A stretch of DNA of 64,000 bases from an uncultured Paracoccaceae bacterium (GCA_947502145.1 CANMYO010000003.1:403797-467796); one strand, 5' to 3'. Counted from the first letter of the stretch, positions 16,750-26,939 are shown. The notes: generated by a model not told the origin, from the sequence alone. Made by a program: numbers and translations.

Positions 16750-18717
16750 ATGAGTCTGCCGCCCGGTTTCCTTGATGAATTGCGCACCCGCCTGTCGCTT
16801 GGGCAGGTTGTCGGGCGCAAAGTGATGTGGGACCAGCGGAAATCCAATCAGGGCAAGGGCGATCTTTGGGCGCCGTGCCCGTTTCATCAGGAAAAGACCG
16901 CCAGCTTTCACGTCGATGACCGCAAGGGGTTTTACTACTGCTTTGGATGCCACGCCAAAGGCGATGCGATCAGCTTTGTGCGCGAAACCGAAAATGTCGG
17001 TTTTATGGAAGCAATCCAGATCCTCGCAGGCGAGGCGGGGATGCCCATGCCCGAACGCGATCCGGCCGCGCAGCAAAAGGCTGATGAAAGCGGTGAATTG
17101 GCCGAGGTGATGGAACAGGCAGTTCAGCACTTTCGCCTCAACCTGCAAACTGCCGCAGCGGGCGAGGCGCGCGACTACCTTGAACGCCGGGGTCTCAGCA
17201 CGGCGGCTCAGGCGCGCTGGGATATTGGCTTTGCCCCTGACAACGGTGGCGTTCTGGCCGCATTGACCGGAAAAGGTGTGGCGCAAAGCTTGGTGATTGA
17301 TGCCGGTCTGGCTGCCAAAAGCGATCGTGGCGGCAGCCCCTATGATCGGTTTCGTGGGCGCATCATCTTTCCCATTCGCGATGCACGGGGGCGGGCGATT
17401 GCTCTTGGTGGCCGCGCCATGGACCCAAATGCCCGCGCCAAATACCTGAACTCGCCCGAGACGCTGCTTTTTGACAAATCGCGCACGCTTTACAATGTGC
17501 GAAACGCACGCGAGGCGGCTGGCAAAGGGCAGCCCTTGATTGTCGCCGAAGGTTATATGGATGTCATCGCGCTAAGCGAGGCGGGGTTTCAGGCCACGGT
17601 CGCGCCGCTGGGGACGGCCGTGACCGAACACCATCTGCGTATGTTATGGCGGATTTCTGATGAACCGATCATTGCACTTGATGGGGATGTTGCAGGGCTG
17701 CGCGCGGCCATGCGCACGATTGATATTGCCTTGCCACTGTTGGAAGCAGGGAAAAGCCTGCGGTTTGCATTGATGCCCGACGGGATGGACCCGGATGACG
17801 TCCTGAAATCCAAAGGCCGCGGTGCCATGCAAAAATTGCTCGATGCGGCAATACCAATGGTGCAACTGCTGTGGCAGCGCGAAACAGAGGGCAAGACCTT
17901 TGATAGCCCCGAACGTAAGGCGGCGTTGGACAAGGCGTTGCGCGAAAAGATCAAATTGATCGAGGATCCTTCAATCCGGGCCCACTACGGACAGGCGATC
18001 AAGGATCTGCGGTGGGGCCTGTTCAGTACGCGGAAATCAACGAAACCACGGCAGGCGCGCGCCACATATGGTGGTAGAAATCAGTCCGCCTGGGAGCGTG
18101 ATCTGCATCCGGTCGCCACCAGCAAATCCTCCGCGCTGGGCACCGGGGCCGCGGCCGAAGATGATCTGCGGATCAGTGCCATTCTGGCGACGATCTTTGC
18201 CACACCGGCGATCCTGGCGGAATTTGACGGTGCGTTGGAACAGATGGACACCAGCAACCCGGATCATCTGCTTTTGCGGGATGCTTTGCTGCGTCACGTC
18301 GATGCAGATGACATTACCGCGGCGATAACCGCCGAAATCGGTGAGGGGCCCCTTGAAAACCTGATGCGACAGAAGCATCTGACGGTAATACCCTCGATCA
18401 GGCGTGCCGGGGATGTTGATCTTGCGCGGGCCTGCCTGGCTGAAGAATTTGCCAAACTGGCCGCCCGGCGCGGCCACCCAGCCGAAATCAGAGAGGGCGA
18501 AGAAGAAATCACCGGCGTGACGGATGAGAACCTGACCTGGCGTTTGGCACGCGCGGCAGAGTCGGTGGACACGACGACCAAGAAGGCTGGAAAATCCGAC
18601 GACGGCGACTTTGAAACAGCGCAGAATGGCGCAAAACTCAGCCGCGAGGAACGCGGGTCATTCAGCGAACTTCTTTCGCAGATCAAGATTGAAAAGCCGA
18701 ACAAACGCTCTAGCTGA
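16750..18717 (+). CDS. dnaG: DNA primase
   Basis: Makes RNA primers for replication. With the start at 16750 (MSLPPGFLDEL) the protein has 655 residues. The N-terminal zinc finger is intact (C43, H46, C64, C67), the RNA polymerase domain and TOPRIM motifs follow (VAEGYMDVIAL and ALDGDVAG, about residues 260-320), and a longer C-terminal helicase-binding region ends the protein. An in-frame ATG at 16714 would add 12 residues not typical of the family. It follows soxG closely and precedes rpoD, a conserved dnaG-rpoD arrangement. Confidence 0.96.
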   Translation: MSLPPGFLDELRTRLSLGQVVGRKVMWDQRKSNQGKGDLWAPCPFHQEKTASFHVDDRKGFYYCFGCHAKGDAISFVRETENVGFMEAIQILAGEAGMPMPERDPAAQQKADESGELAEVMEQAVQHFRLNLQTAAAGEARDYLERRGLSTAAQARWDIGFAPDNGGVLAALTGKGVAQSLVIDAGLAAKSDRGGSPYDRFRGRIIFPIRDARGRAIALGGRAMDPNARAKYLNSPETLLFDKSRTLYNVRNAREAAGKGQPLIVAEGYMDVIALSEAGFQATVAPLGTAVTEHHLRMLWRISDEPIIALDGDVAGLRAAMRTIDIALPLLEAGKSLRFALMPDGMDPDDVLKSKGRGAMQKLLDAAIPMVQLLWQRETEGKTFDSPERKAALDKALREKIKLIEDPSIRAHYGQAIKDLRWGLFSTRKSTKPRQARATYGGRNQSAWERDLHPVATSKSSALGTGAAAEDDLRISAILATIFATPAILAEFDGALEQMDTSNPDHLLLRDALLRHVDADDITAAITAEIGEGPLENLMRQKHLTVIPSIRRAGDVDLARACLAEEFAKLAARRGHPAEIREGEEEITGVTDENLTWRLARAAESVDTTTKKAGKSDDGDFETAQNGAKLSREERGSFSELLSQIKIEKPNKRSS

Positions 18718-18825
18718 CGAATCAGCGAAGCATTCTGAGCAACATCGCCTTAAAAACAGGTGCCAACTGCTTGCGAATCACCGTGATCCCGCGTTGATTC
18801 GATCTTAACCGAATCACCCGAATCA
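18718..18825. promoter_or_regulatory. Cluster of five GANTC sites upstream of rpoD
   Basis: The dnaG-rpoD gap contains GANTC, the CcrM methylation target in alphaproteobacteria, at 18719, 18775, 18796, 18811 and 18820, all inside the longer context CGAATCA or its complement. Two of them form the inverted repeat TGATTCG-N8-CGAATCA (18795-18816), and the last two form a 9-bp tandem repeat. About one site per 256 bp is expected by chance. The function is not known; a methylation-sensitive promoter is one possibility. Confidence 0.6.
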
Positions 18826-18860
18826 GTCGGGCTGTTACAGACTATCGAACAGGAGCCAGC

Positions 18861-20843
18861 ATGGCCGCCAAAGACAACGATGACCGCAAAGACGATCAGG
18901 ACGGTGACATCAGCTTGGACATGTCCCAAGCCGCCGTGAAAAAGATGATCGCCGACGCGCGCGAGCGTGGCTACATTACCTACGATCAGCTTAATCAGGT
19001 TTTGCCCCCTGATCAGGTCTCCTCGGACCAGATCGAAGACGTGATGTCGATGTTGTCGGAAATGGGCATTCAGGTCACCGAAGAGGAAGAAAGCGAAGAA
19101 TCTGAAGAACCCAAAGGGTCAACCGAAGTTGCCACAGTTGGCGGTACGCGCGACGTGGCTCTGTCCTCGGGTGATACAGAGAAACTGGATCGCACCGATG
19201 ATCCAGTTCGTATGTACCTGCGCGAAATGGGTTCGGTCGAACTCTTGTCCCGCGAGGGTGAAATTGCCATTGCCAAACGGATCGAGGCAGGCCGCAACAC
19301 GATGATCCTGGGGCTTTGCGAAAGCCCCCTGACATTCCAGGCGATCACGATCTGGCGCGACGAATTGCTGTCCGAAGACATTCTTCTGCGCGACGTCATC
19401 GACCTTGAAACCACGTTCGGCAATCAGCTTGGCGAAGACGACAGCGAAGAAACGGTTGTCGCTGCCCCGGTTGCCTCAGCGACCACCGAAAAGCCGGAAG
19501 AAAAGCAAGAGCTTGACGCGGATGGCAATCCGATTGCCAAAGACGACGATGATGACGACGAAGATCAGGCCAACATGTCGCTTGCCGCGATGGAGGCCGC
19601 GCTGAAACCGCGGGTGCTCGAAACGCTTGAAGTTATCGCGCGCGATTTTGCCAAGCTTAGCGATATGCAAGACGCTCGGATGTCGGCAACGCTCAACGAA
19701 GACAGCTCTTTTTCTGATAAAGAAGAAAATAAATACCAAAAGCTGCGGTCGGAAATTGTTGAGCTGGTGAACTCGCTTCACCTGCATAACAACCGGATCG
19801 AAGCCCTGATCGACCAGCTTTATGGCATCAACCGGCGGATCATGCAGATCGACTCTGCGATGGTAAAACTGGCGGATCAGGCACGGATCAACCGGCGCGA
19901 ATTTATTGACGCATATCGTGGTCGCGAGCTGGACCCGAACTGGCTTGAAGATATTGCCGAAAAGTCCGGTCGCGGCTGGCAGATGCTGATCGAACGCTCC
20001 ACCGACAAGATCGAAGACCTGCGTGGCGATATGGCGCAGGTGGGTCAGTATGTTGGTGTTGATATCACCGAGTTCCGCCGCATCGTGCAACAGGTCCAGA
20101 AGGGCGAGAAAGAGGCGCGCCAGGCCAAGAAGGAAATGGTCGAAGCAAACCTGCGCCTGGTGATCTCGATTGCAAAAAAATACACCAACCGTGGGCTTCA
20201 GTTCCTGGATCTTATTCAGGAAGGGAACATCGGTCTGATGAAGGCGGTCGACAAATTCGAATATCGCCGCGGTTATAAATTCAGCACCTATGCGACATGG
20301 TGGATTCGGCAAGCGATCACCCGTTCGATCGCCGATCAGGCGCGCACGATTCGTATCCCTGTGCACATGATCGAAACGATCAATAAACTCGTGCGGACCG
20401 GTCGCCAGATGCTGCACGAAATTGGCCGCGAACCAACACCCGAAGAACTGGCCGAAAAGCTGCAGATGCCGCTTGAGAAGGTCCGCAAGGTGATGAAAAT
20501 CGCCAAAGAGCCGATCAGCCTTGAAACGCCGATCGGCGATGAAGAGGACAGCCAACTTGGCGACTTCATCGAAGACAAGAATGCGATCTTGCCGCTCGAC
20601 TCTGCGATTCAGGAAAATCTGAAAGAAACAACCACCCGCGTCCTCGCGTCGCTCACTCCGCGTGAGGAACGTGTTTTGCGGATGCGCTTTGGGATTGGCA
20701 TGAACACCGACCACACGCTCGAGGAAGTTGGCCAGCAGTTCAGCGTGACCCGCGAACGTATCCGTCAGATCGAAGCCAAGGCATTGCGCAAACTCAAGCA
20801 CCCCAGCCGGTCGCGCAAGCTGCGTTCATTCCTGGATCAGTAA
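18861..20843 (+). CDS. rpoD: RNA polymerase primary sigma factor RpoD
   Basis: Housekeeping sigma factor. The 660-residue product has region 1.1 (1-90), region 1.2 ([11 protein letters not shown] near 113), a long non-conserved insert, then region 2 ([20 protein letters not shown] and [14 protein letters not shown]), region 3, and region 4 with the C-terminal helix-turn-helix ([20 protein letters not shown]). The insert contains a run of aspartates (near residues 230-236). AGGAG sits 7 bp before the ATG. The gene lies downstream of dnaG, with a GANTC-rich gap between, and its stop overlaps the next gene by one base. Confidence 0.98.
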   Translation: MAAKDNDDRKDDQDGDISLDMSQAAVKKMIADARERGYITYDQLNQVLPPDQVSSDQIEDVMSMLSEMGIQVTEEEESEESEEPKGSTEVATVGGTRDVALSSGDTEKLDRTDDPVRMYLREMGSVELLSREGEIAIAKRIEAGRNTMILGLCESPLTFQAITIWRDELLSEDILLRDVIDLETTFGNQLGEDDSEETVVAAPVASATTEKPEEKQELDADGNPIAKDDDDDDEDQANMSLAAMEAALKPRVLETLEVIARDFAKLSDMQDARMSATLNEDSSFSDKEENKYQKLRSEIVELVNSLHLHNNRIEALIDQLYGINRRIMQIDSAMVKLADQARINRREFIDAYRGRELDPNWLEDIAEKSGRGWQMLIERSTDKIEDLRGDMAQVGQYVGVDITEFRRIVQQVQKGEKEARQAKKEMVEANLRLVISIAKKYTNRGLQFLDLIQEGNIGLMKAVDKFEYRRGYKFSTYATWWIRQAITRSIADQARTIRIPVHMIETINKLVRTGRQMLHEIGREPTPEELAEKLQMPLEKVRKVMKIAKEPISLETPIGDEEDSQLGDFIEDKNAILPLDSAIQENLKETTTRVLASLTPREERVLRMRFGIGMNTDHTLEEVGQQFSVTRERIRQIEAKALRKLKHPSRSRKLRSFLDQ

Positions 20844-21118
20844 TGGTTTTCGGTCGCCTCTTTGGAAAAAAACCCGCCACCTCAGAGCAAGAGGTGGCGA
20901 TTGACTACAAAGACCACAGGATCTTTGTTGCGCCTCTCAAAGAGGGCAAAGAATATCGCATCGCAGCGCGGATCGAAAAGGATGTGGATGGTGAAACCAA
21001 GGTGCATCAGCTGATCCGGGCTGACACCATGGCTGACAAAACAGCGGCCGAGGATGCGTCGCTGGCCAAGGCGAAACAGGTCATTGATCAGCAGGCGCGC
21101 TGGCTCTTCGACGACTAG
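20843..21118 (+). CDS. HlyU-family protein
   Basis: A 91-residue protein similar to the HlyU family, named after a Vibrio transcriptional activator; in alphaproteobacteria these short proteins follow rpoD and their role is unclear. It begins LFGKKP and has alternating beta strands (YKDHRIFVAPLKEGKEYRIAARI) and a C-terminal helix. Its ATG shares one base with the rpoD stop, so it is translationally coupled with rpoD. Confidence 0.75.
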   Translation: MVFGRLFGKKPATSEQEVAIDYKDHRIFVAPLKEGKEYRIAARIEKDVDGETKVHQLIRADTMADKTAAEDASLAKAKQVIDQQARWLFDD

Positions 21119-21239
21119 GGTTTGTGCCTGTGACGCGCCCGAAGATATTTCGGTGCAATCACAAACAGCGGCGGTGTGTTTCAGCGCTATTGCCACTGCG
21201 TCAACTTGTCCCCATCTGTCCATCACGAAAGGACAGACC

Positions 21240-21476
21240 ATGACCCGCCTTACAATCACATCCGCCGTCGCCGCGCTCAGCGTCTCACTTGCCCCCGCAG
21301 CGCAGGCCTATACGACAGCGCCGGAATCGTCGGTGACCTCCAGCACATCCACACTCGCGCTCGCGGGCAGCGTTTGCACCGTGACTCCAACCCAGCAACT
21401 TGCGCGTTTGTTGAACCTCCCACTGGATGTCGCAGATCGGGTGCAGGCGACACGTTTGGCTTGCGCCACCAACTGA
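21240..21476 (+). CDS. Small exported protein, unknown function
   Basis: A 78-residue frame with a clear signal peptide (about residues 1-24, ending PAAQA) and a short mature part containing two cysteines, one near the middle and one near the end, that could form a disulfide. AAAGGACAG precedes the ATG at good distance. The upstream extension of this frame to 21054 overlaps the HlyU-like gene and is not likely used. I do not recognise a family. Confidence 0.65.
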   Translation: MTRLTITSAVAALSVSLAPAAQAYTTAPESSVTSSTSTLALAGSVCTVTPTQQLARLLNLPLDVADRVQATRLACATN

Positions 21477-21495
21477 TCCGGACCAGTTTGCGGGG

Positions 21496-21903
21496 ATGAA
21501 GACATTTTCAATCCCCACCCGTGGTCCGGGTCTTTACGAATTTACCCGCCCGGTTGCAGAGTGGATCAAAGGGCAGGGCAGCGGTTTGCTAACGCTCTTT
21601 ATCCGGCACACATCTGCCAGTCTGCTCATTCAGGAAAACGCCGATCCCGAAGTGCAGACGGACCTGCAGAATTTCTTTGCCCGACTTGTACCGCCGACGA
21701 CTGACCCGGCGATGTCCTATCTCACACATACCTATGAAGGCCCCGATGACATGCCCGCGCATATCAAGGCCGCACTGATGCCGACCCATCTGTCAATTCC
21801 GGTCGAAGACGGACAGATGGCATTGGGAACATGGCAGGGCATCTATGTCTTTGAACACCGCGATGCCGCCCATGTGCGGGAAGTGGTGGTTAACCTGCGT
21901 TAA
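21496..21903 (+). CDS. YjbQ family protein (UPF0047)
   Basis: A 135-residue protein of the secondary thiamine-phosphate synthase / UPF0047 enzyme family. Visible signatures are LTLFIRHTSASLLIQENADP near residues 32-51 and a C-terminal GTWQGIYVFEHRD. Members show weak thiamine-phosphate synthase activity in vitro, but the physiological role is unsettled. The ATG at 21496 is preceded by GCGGGG. It starts 19 bp after the small exported protein gene. Confidence 0.88.
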   Translation: MKTFSIPTRGPGLYEFTRPVAEWIKGQGSGLLTLFIRHTSASLLIQENADPEVQTDLQNFFARLVPPTTDPAMSYLTHTYEGPDDMPAHIKAALMPTHLSIPVEDGQMALGTWQGIYVFEHRDAAHVREVVVNLR

Positions 21904-21918
21904 CATCTGCGTCTGCAT

Positions 21919-21950
21919 GGGTTGTGCACGGGATGTTGCCGGGTTGTGCA
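21919..21950. repeat. 10-bp direct repeat upstream of nrdR
   Basis: GGGTTGTGCA occurs at 21919-21928 and 21941-21950. The copies are 22 bp apart start to start, about two helical turns, so both would face the same side of the DNA. It could be an operator pair, but no known consensus is matched. Confidence 0.35.
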
Positions 21951-22032
21951 TGTGCCGAATTTGACCGTTCGATCCAGATAAAGGGGCAGAAATTCCGGGC
22001 TACCCAAAACCTAGCGAAGGGCCTATAGTGCC

Positions 22033-22041
22033 TGTGGATAA
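22033..22041 (-). promoter_or_regulatory. Consensus DnaA box upstream of nrdR
   Basis: TGTGGATAA is the exact complement of the DnaA box TTATCCACA. It lies 41 bp before the nrdR start, close to where a promoter is expected. DnaA acts as a transcription factor for nucleotide synthesis genes in several bacteria; binding here is inferred only. Confidence 0.45.
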
Positions 22042-22082
22042 CTTGGGGACACACCCAAGAGGCAGCAAGACGAGGACAGGAT

Positions 22083-22550
22083 ATGCGTTGCCCCTTCTGC
22101 GGAAACGTCGACACACAAGTCAAAGATTCCCGGCCCGCCGAGGATCATGTAGCCATCCGGCGTCGGCGCTTCTGCCCGGCCTGTGGTGGTCGTTTCACGA
22201 CCTATGAACGCGTGCAGCTACGTGATCTGGTTGTGATCAAATCCAATGGCCGGCGCGAAGATTTTGATCGGGACAAGCTTGAACGGTCGATCCGAATTGC
22301 CTTGCAAAAACGCCCGGTTGAGCCGGAGCGGATGGACCAGATGATTTCCGGCATCGTGCGGCGTCTGGAAAGCATGGGGGAAACCGATATCCCCTCTGGC
22401 ACTATTGGTGAGATCGTGATGGAGAGTCTGGCCCGTATCGACACCGTGGCCTATGTCCGTTTTGCCAGTGTTTACAAGAACTTCCAAGCAGCCGATGATT
22501 TTGAAAAGTTCATGCAGGAACTGCGGCCCGATACCAAGCCGGACGAGTGA
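22083..22550 (+). CDS. nrdR: Transcriptional repressor NrdR
   Basis: Represses ribonucleotide reductase genes when dATP is high. The 155-residue product has the zinc ribbon (C3, C6, C31, C34) and an ATP-cone domain (about 49-139, [16 protein letters not shown]). A GAGGA motif precedes the ATG. No nrd gene is nearby, so it acts in trans. It overlaps ribD, a conserved nrdR-ribD pairing. Confidence 0.97.
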   Translation: MRCPFCGNVDTQVKDSRPAEDHVAIRRRRFCPACGGRFTTYERVQLRDLVVIKSNGRREDFDRDKLERSIRIALQKRPVEPERMDQMISGIVRRLESMGETDIPSGTIGEIVMESLARIDTVAYVRFASVYKNFQAADDFEKFMQELRPDTKPDE

Positions 22551-23635
22551 TCACCGCCCAGGATCGTCGATACATGACGTTGGCCCTGTCACTGGGCCGG
22601 CGCGGTTTGGGTCGCGTATGGCCGAACCCGGCGGTTGGCTGTGTGATTGTCCAGAATGGCAGGATCATCGGGCGCGGTCGCACCGCTGATGGTGGACGCC
22701 CCCATGCGGAGGTGGTCGCGCTCAGGCAGGCTGGCGATGCAGCGAAGGGGGCAACGGCTTATGTAACGCTGGAACCCTGCGCGCATCACGGCCAAACACC
22801 GCCCTGCGCGCAGGCGCTCATTTCAGCTGGCATTTCACGCTGCGTCATTGCAACGGGCGACCCCGACCCCCGCGTCAGCGGAAAAGGCATCGAGATGCTG
22901 CAAGCCGCTAAAATCATTGTGGAAACCGGCGTTCTGAAAGATCAGGCTGACGCCGATCATGCGGGATTTTTCAACCGCGAAACAAAGGGGCGTCCTTTTC
23001 TGACACTGAAGCTGGCCACAACCCTTGATGGCCGGATTGCAACGGCAAGTGGCGACAGCCAGTGGATCACGGGTCCACAAGCGCGGCGCAAGGTGCATGC
23101 CATGCGGGCCAGTCACGATGCGGTGATGGTTGGTGCTGGCACCGTCCGGGCCGATAATCCATCGCTGAACGTGCGCGGCATGGGTGCGGTGCCACAGCCA
23201 GTGCGCGTCGTCGTTTCACGGGCCTTGGACCTGCCATTGGACAGTGTTCTTGGCAATTCGGCCAACGATCAACCGGTTTGGCTCTGCCATGCTGCGGGGG
23301 CCCCGGTTGGCGTCTGGCAGGACAGGGGCGCAAACACGCTGCTGTGTGATGAATCCGGCAACACACTTGATCTGATATCCGTCATGCAATCACTTGCCGG
23401 GCGGGGCATCACGCGGGTTTTTTGCGAAGGTGGCGGCAGGCTGGCCGCGGCGCTGATCAAGGCCGGTCTGGTCGATGAATTGGTGATTTTTCACGGTGGC
23501 GTGTTGACAGGGGCAGATGGTCTGCCGGCAGTGGCGCCTCTGGGGCTGTCTGTATTGTCGGATGCGCCCCGCTTTACCCTGATCGAAACCCAATCCATTG
23601 GCGGGGATACGTTACAGCGCTGGCGTCCGGCCTAG
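22547..23635 (+). CDS. ribD: Riboflavin biosynthesis protein RibD (deaminase/reductase)
   Basis: Bifunctional enzyme that deaminates the pyrimidine intermediate and reduces its ribosyl side chain. The 362-residue product shows the zinc deaminase site (HAE at 53-55, [11 protein letters not shown] at 77-87) and a C-terminal reductase domain (from about 148, [14 protein letters not shown], and [14 protein letters not shown]). The start is a GTG overlapping the nrdR stop; an ATG at 22574 is an alternative. Its TAG stop shares a CTAG with the stop of the convergent capsule gene. Confidence 0.95.
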   Translation: MITAQDRRYMTLALSLGRRGLGRVWPNPAVGCVIVQNGRIIGRGRTADGGRPHAEVVALRQAGDAAKGATAYVTLEPCAHHGQTPPCAQALISAGISRCVIATGDPDPRVSGKGIEMLQAAKIIVETGVLKDQADADHAGFFNRETKGRPFLTLKLATTLDGRIATASGDSQWITGPQARRKVHAMRASHDAVMVGAGTVRADNPSLNVRGMGAVPQPVRVVVSRALDLPLDSVLGNSANDQPVWLCHAAGAPVGVWQDRGANTLLCDESGNTLDLISVMQSLAGRGITRVFCEGGGRLAAALIKAGLVDELVIFHGGVLTGADGLPAVAPLGLSVLSDAPRFTLIETQSIGGDTLQRWRPA

Positions 23636-25641
23636 CGCCACAGGTGGGCGTAGCTGGCAAAGGCGCCCTGAAGCTTGGCAAGGACACGATTAAGCGTCCC
23701 TTGATCAGGGGCATCACCAGTTTCAAGCCGGTCCACAACAACCTCAACCGGGCAGGGTAACCCTGTCACCGGATCAAAGTAGCGGGGATAGTCAATCAAC
23801 ACGGCATGCGTCAGTGCAATCTGATCGGGCGTGGCGCTGCGCCGGGTAATGGGCATGGCCCGATCATCGGTCAGACCCCAACCGGCATAGAAGGGTGACC
23901 CAAGGCAGGTCACCGGAATACCACGCAGCAGTGCCTCAAACCCCAGCAAAGACGTCATCGTCCAGACCTCATCCACCTGATCAAGCGCTGCAATCGGGTG
24001 TGTATCGGACAGAATGGCATCGGCCAGTTCTGCAGCGTTGGGCACGACGCCTTCGCGCAGGCCAGCCTCAACATCGGGGTGGGGTTTGTAGATGATCACC
24101 GCGGCAGGATTGATCCGCCGCACTTCGGCCAGAAGGGCCGCATTGGTGTTGATGTCAGACGCGCCAAGCCGGATCGAAGCATCGTCTTCGACCTGACCGG
24201 GCACCAGAATGCGGCGGCCCTTTGGAATGGGTGAGGTTGGCGTGTTGCCAATGTTGTATTTTGATAACCCCGCCTTCGTGATGCGCGAAATCAGCCTTTC
24301 GGCACGTGCGCGCGCACCCTCTGGCAGTGACCCGCTGGCATTGATCAGCCGTTCCAGGCGGCTCTCACGGGTCGGATCGTAATAGATACCAAGATCGTCC
24401 AGCACCAGTGACATAGGGGGGACCAGCGCCGCGCCCAGTCCGTTTGATCGCAGAAATCCGTCTTCGACCCTGACGATGCCTGCAGCGTCCGTTTCTGCCG
24501 TGGCCTTGCTGGCCCAGATCATTTCCCGGCGGCCATTTGCGCCACCCCGGAACGTGACTCGCTTTTCGCGGCCAAAAACCTTTTGCAGCGGCCCGCGTTT
24601 CCATAATCGCATCCCGTGCGCGCGCCAGCCGCGGTTATCTTCGCGCCAGGCCCGGGCATTGGCGGACAAGGCGGCAATGACATCCTCTAGCTGGCAAAGA
24701 CGATCGCGGTAAGGATCGTACCAGGTCGGATACAGGATCATTGCCGCCGCAAACAATTGCGCGCGCGTCAGTTTGCGCTGACGCCGGTCGAGCGGTTTGC
24801 GGTCATCGGTAAGACCCCAGCCGATGTAAAACGGTTGTCCAAAGACGACCGGCCGATGCCCGGTCAAGATGGCCTCAAATCCCATCTGCGACGAGACGGT
24901 ATAAACAGCGATAGCGCCCTCAAACAGGTCATAGGGGGACATCGGATCATCATTCAGGCTGATCCGTGCGTTGCAGTCGTCTTCGGTGAAATAACCTTCG
25001 CGATGGCCCGCGCGCGTTTCGGGATGGGTCTTGATGATGATCTTCGCGCCCGGATGATCGGTTTGCGCGTAGTATAACATCTCTTTGAAGGTGTTGAGGT
25101 CGCAGCCGCTTGCCTTGATGCTGGCATCCCCGCGGGTCTGATCAATCACCAGCACATAGCCAGGGTCAGGCTGGGGCAGGGCGGTGTCAACGGCGTTATA
25201 CTTGGACAAATGGAGCCGCTTGATATCCGCAATCGCGTTCTTGGCGCGCGCCAGCAATTGCGCATCGTCCAACGGGTCTTCGCTCAGCAGCACTTCCAAA
25301 TCAGACCGTGTCGCCGGGTCAAAGTGCACGCCGCGTTTGTCAATATGGAGACCCATCGGCGCATCGCCCTCCCGACCGGTCTTGACGGAGCGCAGAAAGG
25401 CGTCTTCCACCCGGATCACCGGTGTATCTGTCCGCGCGGCAACGGCCTCGCCCCTTGGAGCGGTGGGGCTTTGCCCCCAGACGCCCACAGCATCGCCGTT
25501 TCCCGGTTTGCCAAGCCGGATGTCATAGCCGGCAAGCGTCAGGATCCGGCGAATGCGGCTCTGGGTCAGAAATCCACCGTTATAAACGTAAAGCCGCCGC
25601 GAGGTTTCCCCCGCGGCGGCGGTTTCGGGCGTGTTGGCCAT
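23632..25641 (-). CDS. kpsC: Capsule polysaccharide Kdo transferase, KpsC-like
   Basis: 669 residues with two similar halves of about 330 residues. Each half ends in a matching block, GQPFYIGWGLTDDR near residues 268-281 and GSPFYAGWGLTDDR near 595. This doubled layout is typical of KpsC, the retaining beta-Kdo transferase that builds the poly-Kdo linker on phosphatidylglycerol for ABC-transporter-dependent capsules. It is followed upstream by the Wza/KpsD-like and KpsS-like genes on the same strand, 3 bp after the former. No kpsM/kpsT transporter genes are in the window. Confidence 0.88.
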   Translation of the reverse strand: MANTPETAAAGETSRRLYVYNGGFLTQSRIRRILTLAGYDIRLGKPGNGDAVGVWGQSPTAPRGEAVAARTDTPVIRVEDAFLRSVKTGREGDAPMGLHIDKRGVHFDPATRSDLEVLLSEDPLDDAQLLARAKNAIADIKRLHLSKYNAVDTALPQPDPGYVLVIDQTRGDASIKASGCDLNTFKEMLYYAQTDHPGAKIIIKTHPETRAGHREGYFTEDDCNARISLNDDPMSPYDLFEGAIAVYTVSSQMGFEAILTGHRPVVFGQPFYIGWGLTDDRKPLDRRQRKLTRAQLFAAAMILYPTWYDPYRDRLCQLEDVIAALSANARAWREDNRGWRAHGMRLWKRGPLQKVFGREKRVTFRGGANGRREMIWASKATAETDAAGIVRVEDGFLRSNGLGAALVPPMSLVLDDLGIYYDPTRESRLERLINASGSLPEGARARAERLISRITKAGLSKYNIGNTPTSPIPKGRRILVPGQVEDDASIRLGASDINTNAALLAEVRRINPAAVIIYKPHPDVEAGLREGVVPNAAELADAILSDTHPIAALDQVDEVWTMTSLLGFEALLRGIPVTCLGSPFYAGWGLTDDRAMPITRRSATPDQIALTHAVLIDYPRYFDPVTGLPCPVEVVVDRLETGDAPDQGTLNRVLAKLQGAFASYAHLWR

Positions 25642-25644
25642 CAG

Positions 25645-26775
25645 TTAGTTGCCAGCTGCCGTGTTCAACCCGTTGACTGCGTTCAGTGACCCGGTTGCTG
25701 CCGCGATGGTCTTGTTGAACTGCACAAATGGGGCTTCGGTGACATAGACGGTATCGCCATCACGAATGGCAAAATCGCGGGCCATGAACACGCCGTTTGG
25801 CTGTGTCAGGTCCAACACGTAAACGACGCGCTGGGTGCCGATCAGGTCCTGCCCGACAAGCTGCTCTGCAATCGCTTCAGGTTCGTTGCGGAATACAAAA
25901 ACACCGGTGGGGTCAGCAATCGCTGATGACAGACCGCCGACCTGCGCAATCGCCTCGATGGCCGAGATGCTTTGGTCAAAGAACTGCACGCGGTTTTGCG
26001 TACCAGTCGCGCCAAGGGCGGTGAAGAACCGGGTGTCTTCTTCAACAACAATCTGGTCACCACTGCGCAGAGCGATGTCATTGCTTGGATTCTTGAAAAG
26101 GTCTTCATACCAGATTGATCCGCGATGGTTGCCGCGGATCACGGTGACCCGTGCAGTTTCGGGGGCAACGGTAATGCCTCCGGCTGCTGAAATCATTGAC
26201 GACAGGGTCCGAGTCGGACGTTCAATCGGGAACACGCCGGAACCGGCAACGCCACCCGTTACGGCAACTGTTGATCCATCCCCTGCAAGGCGACGCACCT
26301 GCACTTGCGGGTCCGGCGTCTGGTCGGCCAGCTTCTCGCTGATGATCCTGCGGATGGCCTCGGGGGTATTGCCTGCGGCTTTGACCCGTCCCGCATAGGG
26401 AACAAAGATAAAGCCTTGCCCGTCGACCTGTACTTCTTCCAGCAAGGTCGCGTTCTGCCCGGCGGGGACCAGCAGGCCGTCATCGACGTTCTCCCAGATT
26501 GTCAGTCCCAGCACGTCGCCGGCGCTGATCGTGTCAGAGCCCAGCGTCGCCGCATTCAGGAAGCCGGATGAGAAACCCAGGGCGGGGGCGACGGCGGCAA
26601 TTGCATTCACCCGGTCATCCACGGTCAGCACAAAGGCGTCACCTTCGCGCAAAACGGAGCCGGAAAAGATTTCTGCTTTGTTCGGACCAGAGCGCGGCAG
26701 ACCACAGCTGGCCACAAGGCCAAGAGTCACCACGAGGGCCACGCCTTTTGACAGGCGTAATGTCAGGGATAGCAC
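25645..26775 (-). CDS. Polysaccharide export lipoprotein (Wza/KpsD family)
   Basis: An outer membrane polysaccharide-export protein. With a GTG start at 26775, which follows GAGGAG at good distance, the protein is 376 residues with a signal peptide and the lipobox LVASC (Cys24). The Poly_export domain (about 80-165, ISAGDVLGLTIWENVDDG) and two SLBB-like domains follow. The longer open frame to 26844 lacks a ribosome site and would bury the signal peptide. It sits between kpsC and kpsS homologues and should form the capsule exit channel. Confidence 0.87.
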   Translation of the reverse strand: MLSLTLRLSKGVALVVTLGLVASCGLPRSGPNKAEIFSGSVLREGDAFVLTVDDRVNAIAAVAPALGFSSGFLNAATLGSDTISAGDVLGLTIWENVDDGLLVPAGQNATLLEEVQVDGQGFIFVPYAGRVKAAGNTPEAIRRIISEKLADQTPDPQVQVRRLAGDGSTVAVTGGVAGSGVFPIERPTRTLSSMISAAGGITVAPETARVTVIRGNHRGSIWYEDLFKNPSNDIALRSGDQIVVEEDTRFFTALGATGTQNRVQFFDQSISAIEAIAQVGGLSSAIADPTGVFVFRNEPEAIAEQLVGQDLIGTQRVVYVLDLTQPNGVFMARDFAIRDGDTVYVTEAPFVQFNKTIAAATGSLNAVNGLNTAAGN

Positions 26776-26939
26776 TGCTCGGTCTCCTCGACCTGTTATT
26801 GTTGCCTCAAGTTTTTCTTTTAAGTTACCGGAATCCCCCGTCAAAAGCTAGTTGCGGGCGCGGCTGTCTTCTGATCAGCGACAAAGGGTGTTGCGACAAT
26901 GCCGCGTTTCACGACCCGCAGCGCAAGGTGTTGTGGTCG

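Noticed and set aside
19476..20801. A 441-codon minus-strand frame inside rpoD
   Set aside because: Antisense to conserved sigma regions; codon bias of rpoD creates it.
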